From Candidatus Lloydbacteria bacterium RIFCSPLOWO2_01_FULL_50_20 (lineage in GTDB: Bacteria; Patescibacteriota; Minisyncoccia; Phycocordibacterales; UBA6899): 46,232 nt of DNA. The translations under genes were made by a program, and so were the position numbers. The stretch is from the NCBI GenBank assembly GCA_001821435.1, contig MHLP01000039.1, positions 1-46,232 of the forward strand, given 5' to 3'. Every line of letters begins with the position of its first letter. Position 1 is the first letter of the stretch. The notes below the pieces were generated by a model that saw only the letters and a list, made by a program, of their open reading frames with translations, did not search any database and was not told where the DNA came from. Positions 46,103 to 46,232 of the stretch are shown here, in pieces.

Positions 46103-46232
46103 GGGTGTTGTAGAAGTGTAATTGTTGCCCGAGTGAGAGACCGCGAAGTGGGGCTTAATAGTAAATTTGTGAGGCTAATATCATGATAAGGTGGCTCTAT
46201 TAAGAGCTAGTTGAGTAAATAATTATGACGCA

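Overview
The window reads as chromosome from a Candidate Phyla Radiation (Patescibacteria) bacterium, probably of the Parcubacteria group. The evidence is the compact ribosomal operon, in which uL30 is missing between S5 and L15, the PilM/PilN/PilO pilus set, short proteins, many -35 boxes of the TTGCA type, and dispersed short palindromes of a kind common in that group. The standard code fits, with TGA used as stop. The assignment comes from the sequence alone and needs a marker-gene tree.

Layout. 1-5.1 kb: an EEP-family phosphohydrolase, RuvX, a tRNA-binding OB protein, a DedA membrane protein and a pilMNO-like operon. 5.1-9.6 kb: tRNA-Arg and tRNA-Val, a GIY-YIG protein, acylphosphatase, undecaprenyl-diphosphate synthase, a probable structured RNA, an RluA-type pseudouridine synthase, a methyltransferase and L19. 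9.7-12.5 kb: a Cys/His-rich protein, tRNA-Leu(GAG), an isocitrate-lyase-family enzyme, and tRNA-Leu(CAG) followed by two tRNA-Leu-derived remnants. 12.5-17.5 kb: a PrkA-YhbH-SpoVR operon. 17.7-19.7 kb: a leftward operon of nucleotide-processing enzymes.

19.8-34.5 kb is the accessory core. It holds a TrmB-type regulator, an NrtR-type Nudix regulator, a second isochorismatase-fold hydrolase, a vWA protein, a PP2C phosphatase and a protein kinase. These are followed by a complete Preiss-Handler NAD salvage route (PncA, PncB, NadD, NadE), an ADP-ribosylglycohydrolase, an acetyltransferase, PRPP synthetase and an Apt-Nudix fusion. Four copies of TAGTGT-N7-ACAC lie before three of its transcription units and look like the NrtR operator. 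Two copies of a two-hairpin RNA, with compensatory base changes, occupy the leaders of the ADP-ribosylglycohydrolase and NadE genes. Together the genes could take ADP-ribose off targets, recover ribose-5-phosphate and AMP, make PRPP and rebuild NAD, with a kinase/phosphatase/vWA signalling module under the same control.

34.6-39.9 kb: a frameshifted gene, a NahK-like sugar kinase, a ComEC-like metallohydrolase, two unknown proteins, L28, a site-2 protease and a small membrane peptide. 40.0-46.1 kb: S12, S7, an unusual class II tRNA-like gene, then S14, S8, L6, L18, S5, L15 and SecY, with long inverted repeats between S12 and S7.
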